This document shows positions 4,637 through 7,781 of a DNA stretch of 7,781 bases, in pieces. Numbering within the stretch: position 1 is the stretch's first letter; each line of letters opens with the position of its first letter. The notes under the pieces are model-generated. The model searched no databases. It saw only the letters and a program-made list of their open reading frames with translations, and was not told where the DNA came from. Both the position numbers and the translations under genes were made by a program. The DNA is from Candidatus Zhuqueibacterota bacterium. GTDB lineage: Bacteria; Zhuqueibacterota; Zhuqueibacteria; Thermofontimicrobiales; Thiofontviventaceae. The stretch covers positions 1 to 7,781 of the forward strand of contig WJJN01000693.1 in the NCBI GenBank assembly GCA_014729735.1, in the 5' to 3' direction.

Positions 4637-7600
4637 TTATTGCTGATTTTTTGCCTCGTCCAGTACCTTACGGACCAGTTTCGCAAGCGGGACCTGTTCG
4701 ACAGGTTTCATTAAAAAGCCTTTTATTCCCATTTGTTCTGCTTTTTCCGGTGAAATTTTTTCGCTGAATCCTGTGCAGATGATTATGGGAATGTCAGGAC
4801 GTATTTGCAACAGATCAATCGCCAGGCGATCGCCTGACAGGTTTGGCATGGTCATGTCTGTAATAACCAGGTCGTATTTTTGCGGATCGGAGCGGAAAAG
4901 TTCCCGGATGTGAATCGGATCGGTGTCATACGTTACCGAATAACCTAATTGGCTGAGAATTTTATTGCATAGTTTTACAATGGATTTTTCGTCGTCGACA
5001 AACAGTATGTTTTCGGAGCCTGTGGGTAGAGAAATTTCCATTGTCTTATGTCGTTGTGGTTTTTTTCTGCTAGCCGGGAAATAAATGTGAAATGCAGTGC
5101 CACTACCAACGCTGCTTTCCACATCGATAACACCCTCGTGCGCTTTAACGATACCATGAACCACAGCCAGTCCCATTCCGGTGCCTTTGCCGGCATCTTT
5201 GGTTGTAAAATAGGGATCGAAAATTTTATCGAGTGCATCTGGCGGTATACCATGTCCGGTATCGCGAACGCTCAACTGAACATAGTTCCCGGGTCTTAAA
5301 TTGGAGTGAGCCGGCGCGGTCTTATTGGTCAGAGTAATGTTGCTCAACTCGATCGTAAGCGTGCCGCCGTTATCGCTCATCGCCTGTGCTGCGTTGTTGC
5401 ATAAGTTGATCACCAGTTGATGGATTTGCGTCGGATCGGCAACGAGTGTATCGACTTTTTCCGAAAATTTTTGCCTTAACTGAATTGTTGTGGGAATAGA
5501 TGCCCTCAACAGTTTGATGCTCTCTTTTATGATAATTCGGATATCGACGGGTTCACGTTTAATATCCATTTTGCGGCTGAAACTGAGCATTTGTTTGACG
5601 ACATCTTTGGCTCGCAGACTGGCTAATTTAATCTCGTTCAGGTTTTCAGCCACCGGATGCCATTTCTCGACATCGAGAAGTCCCAGTTCGGTATTGCCGA
5701 TAATGATTCCGAGCACATTATTAAATTCATGCGCAATGCCTCCGGCGAGATTTCCAATTGCCTCCATTTTGTGGGCGTGACGCAACTCGGTCTCCAATTT
5801 GATTTTATCGGTAATATCTCGAAATACCAAAACGATCCCCACTGTATTGCCGTCAGCGTCAACAATCGGGGCTTTGCTATCGGCAATGATTCGCTCCGTT
5901 CCATCACGGGAGATCAGGACATTGTTAATGTTTACATCGGCAACGCTGCTATTTTGCAGGGCATCATTTTCAGAGCCGTTATGTGGTTTTTCGGTTTGCA
6001 CATCAATGACATGAAATATTTCATTGAGTTTTTTCCCTTTAGCCTCTTTCTGGCTCCAGCCAGTCAGTGCTTCCGCTACTCTATTGAGGAGAACTACGTT
6101 GCCTTCAACATCAGTTGTTATCACTCCATCACCTATGGACTGGAGTGTGACTTTGAGTCTTTCTCTCTCCGCCTGCAATTCGGATTCCGTGTTTTTCAGT
6201 TCCGTGATGTCTGTTGTAATACCAATTATTTCGCTCAGGTTTCCATTACTATCAAACAGGGGAGTATCCGTCACGATCGCGGGAAAGATCGTTCCATCTC
6301 GTCGTTGTACCGAAAATTCACCGGACCAGCTTTTCCCGGCGTTCAGGCAACTCATTATTTCGGCGCCTTGCTCTTTTGTAATCTGCGGTACGGTAACTTC
6401 CATTATATTGCGCCCAAAAACTTCTGATTCTTTCCAGCCATAGAATTTTTCTGCAAAAGGATTCCAGTAGATGATATGTCCATCCTGGTCTGTAACGATC
6501 ACTGCTTGTTCCACGGCATCAAGTAAATTTGCCAGAAATTTAAGTCTTTCTTCCGCCTGTTTGCGCTGGGTGATGTCATTATAAACAGCTACGATATCTC
6601 CGGAGGGCAATTTATAGATCCAGCTTTCACGCCACGAGCCCGGATCTCGTTCGTCTTTGTATATTCCCTCCGGAAAGTATTCGAAATCCCCTGTTTTCCA
6701 TACACGTCGAAACACATCTAACATTCCGAATGGCTCGACACCGGGAAACGCTTCTGTGACGCGTTTGCCGATGAGATCAGCCCGTTTAACGTTCTCAATA
6801 TTTTCAGCGGCTGCATTGAAGTCTTTAATAATAAAATCTTCACCATCATTTTCAGCTTCATATACCGCAACTCCGCTTGGCATCTGCTGAAAAAGTGCCC
6901 GGTAACGCTCCTCGCTTTCTCTGAGTGCTATTTCCGCATGTTTATTTTTGGTGAGATCTTGTCCAGCACCAATTAGTTTTATGACCTTGCCGCTCTCGTC
7001 TCGCCGGACATCTCCATATGCTTTTACATATCTTACTTCTCCCGTATCCTGACGAATGATACGGTGCTCAACTTGATAGGGTTCTCCGTACCTGACAGCC
7101 ATATCAAGGGCTTTTTTTATCTTTGGTCTGTCATCAGGATGAGCAATTGGCATGATTTCCCGGGTGGTGAGCTGTCGTTTCGAACAGCCATGAATACGTA
7201 GCCAATTATCAGATGGCGTGATCAGATCGTTTTCGATATCCCATACCCAACTTCCGAGATCGGCAAGTTTTTCAGCGTCAGATAGAATCCTTTGATTTTT
7301 CTCTTTTTCTTCTTCTATTTGTTTGCGTTCAGTAATATCATAAGCCGTTTCAATGGCACCGATAATGTTACCTTCATCATCTCTGATCGGAACTGCTTTG
7401 GAGAGCCATGAACCCTGTGCGGTTGTCCAATGTTCCTGATTTTGCGGAGTTAGCTCGGCTTCCTGCGGTTCTCCGGTCTCGATAGCTTTTAAAACGGGAC
7501 AACCATTGCAGGGTTCGGAAAGATTCCAGATGGAATAGCATTTTCTGCCTGCGATTTCCTTCAGAGAATGTCCAACAGCTTTCCGGTATTCTTTATTTGC

Positions 7601-7699
7601 CCAGATAATAGTTTGATTCTTGTCGTGAACCGCAATGTTCACCGGAGCCAAATCTAATATTTCTGCCTTAAATGTCTTCCGTATAGGGGATTTTAACAT
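4637..7699 (-). CDS. Soluble hybrid histidine kinase: five PAS domains, HisKA, HATPase and C-terminal receiver
   Basis: Seen: 1020 residues from ATG 7699, selected by AGGAGA 7 nt upstream; a TTG fifteen codons earlier would run through the promoter. Order: PAS1 about 11-125, PAS2 140-255, PAS3 260-380, PAS4 385-503, PAS5 510-633 (SIGDGVITTD), HisKA with GGIAHEFNN (phospho-acceptor His657), HATPase with NLCNNA (Asn769), DTGHGI (Asp813), FDPYFTTK and GKGTGMGLA, then a receiver with Asp902/Asp903, acceptor Asp948, Thr976 and Lys998. All catalytic residues are intact. There is no signal or membrane segment, so it senses something in the cytoplasm. PAS1 carries Cys54, Cys64 and Cys67 (C-x9-C-x2-C), a pattern seen in PAS domains of anaerobes that could hold a metal or respond to redox. 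The receiver is terminal with no output domain, so phosphate must pass to a partner not in the window. The downstream hydrolase has a near-identical promoter. Confidence 0.95.
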   Translation of the reverse strand: MLKSPIRKTFKAEILDLAPVNIAVHDKNQTIIWANKEYRKAVGHSLKEIAGRKCYSIWNLSEPCNGCPVLKAIETGEPQEAELTPQNQEHWTTAQGSWLSKAVPIRDDEGNIIGAIETAYDITERKQIEEEKEKNQRILSDAEKLADLGSWVWDIENDLITPSDNWLRIHGCSKRQLTTREIMPIAHPDDRPKIKKALDMAVRYGEPYQVEHRIIRQDTGEVRYVKAYGDVRRDESGKVIKLIGAGQDLTKNKHAEIALRESEERYRALFQQMPSGVAVYEAENDGEDFIIKDFNAAAENIENVKRADLIGKRVTEAFPGVEPFGMLDVFRRVWKTGDFEYFPEGIYKDERDPGSWRESWIYKLPSGDIVAVYNDITQRKQAEERLKFLANLLDAVEQAVIVTDQDGHIIYWNPFAEKFYGWKESEVFGRNIMEVTVPQITKEQGAEIMSCLNAGKSWSGEFSVQRRDGTIFPAIVTDTPLFDSNGNLSEIIGITTDITELKNTESELQAERERLKVTLQSIGDGVITTDVEGNVVLLNRVAEALTGWSQKEAKGKKLNEIFHVIDVQTEKPHNGSENDALQNSSVADVNINNVLISRDGTERIIADSKAPIVDADGNTVGIVLVFRDITDKIKLETELRHAHKMEAIGNLAGGIAHEFNNVLGIIIGNTELGLLDVEKWHPVAENLNEIKLASLRAKDVVKQMLSFSRKMDIKREPVDIRIIIKESIKLLRASIPTTIQLRQKFSEKVDTLVADPTQIHQLVINLCNNAAQAMSDNGGTLTIELSNITLTNKTAPAHSNLRPGNYVQLSVRDTGHGIPPDALDKIFDPYFTTKDAGKGTGMGLAVVHGIVKAHEGVIDVESSVGSGTAFHIYFPASRKKPQRHKTMEISLPTGSENILFVDDEKSIVKLCNKILSQLGYSVTYDTDPIHIRELFRSDPQKYDLVITDMTMPNLSGDRLAIDLLQIRPDIPIIICTGFSEKISPEKAEQMGIKGFLMKPVEQVPLAKLVRKVLDEAKNQQ

Positions 7700-7705
7700 T
7701 TTATT

Positions 7706-7711
7706 TCTCCT
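7706..7711 (-). promoter_or_regulatory. Ribosome binding site AGGAGA of the hybrid kinase
   Basis: AGGAGA ends 6-7 nt before ATG 7699 and is the strongest Shine-Dalgarno in the window. It rules out the upstream TTG (7744), which would lie upstream of the likely transcription start. Confidence 0.8.
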
Positions 7712-7734
7712 GTAAGTACAGTAATATCTTTTAA

Positions 7735-7763
7735 AATGTACCAAACAATTTATAAAATGTCAA
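7735..7763 (-). promoter_or_regulatory. Promoter of the hybrid kinase gene
   Basis: Minus strand: TTGACA at 7763-7758, a 17-nt spacer containing ATTGTTT, and TACATT at 7740-7735. Predicted start of transcription is near 7727, with a leader of about 28 nt. Over 31 aligned positions (7733-7763 against 4573-4603) 24 bases are identical with the promoter of the glycoside hydrolase, including part of the spacer. Confidence 0.68.
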
Positions 7764-7781
7764 TTAAAAAACGGTTCTATA

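Noticed and set aside
4692..4706. Perfect inverted repeat ACCTGT-TCG-ACAGGT near the kinase 3' end
   Set aside because: It lies within the codons for the conserved receiver segment KPVEQVP, has no T-run and is not at a gene border; probably chance.
5657..6427. 256-codon open frame on the plus strand
   Set aside because: It lies wholly antisense to the PAS region of the kinase, whose own frame has clear domains. The plus-strand translation has no recognisable domain.

Overview
The window carries minus-strand genes only. No RNA gene, CRISPR array or intact transposase is visible. Layout in transcription order, right to left: a large soluble hybrid histidine kinase (7699-4637); a secreted GH30-like glycoside hydrolase with an embedded carbohydrate-binding region (4448-2424); about 0.5 kb of gene debris, including the C-terminal half of a MNT-type nucleotidyltransferase (2423-2238) and an unassigned open frame (2224-1997); an AT-rich two-gene cassette that looks like a toxin-antitoxin pair of the TumE/DUF6516 type (1889-1271); and a secreted serine beta-lactamase-family hydrolase (1204-1) whose end lies outside the window.

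The organism looks like a free-living, probably anaerobic environmental bacterium, perhaps of the FCB group (Bacteroidota, Calditrichota, KSB1 and relatives). The hints are the exported GH30-type enzyme with CBM9-like pieces, a multi-PAS hybrid kinase with a cysteine-bearing PAS domain, MNT and TumE modules, and a promoter containing TACATTTG, which fits the Bacteroidota TAnnTTTG element but also reads as a sigma70-type box. No marker gene is present, so this placement is weak.

The kinase and the glycosidase each follow a TTGACA-17 bp-TACATT promoter. The two promoters match at 24 of 31 positions, including an ATTGTTT block in the spacer. This suggests separate transcripts under common control. 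The kinase has five PAS domains, a histidine kinase core and a C-terminal receiver, but no membrane segment and no output domain; its partner is not in the window.

The stretch between the glycosidase and the beta-lactamase-like gene behaves like an accessory hotspot: AT-rich, with one apparently intact toxin-antitoxin-like pair and the wreck of a second system of another type directly abutting the glycosidase stop codon. The most unusual single object is the glycosidase. Its C-terminal beta-sandwich is split by a CBM9-like region whose halves are in reversed order, and its barrel lacks a glutamate where the GH30 nucleophile is expected.
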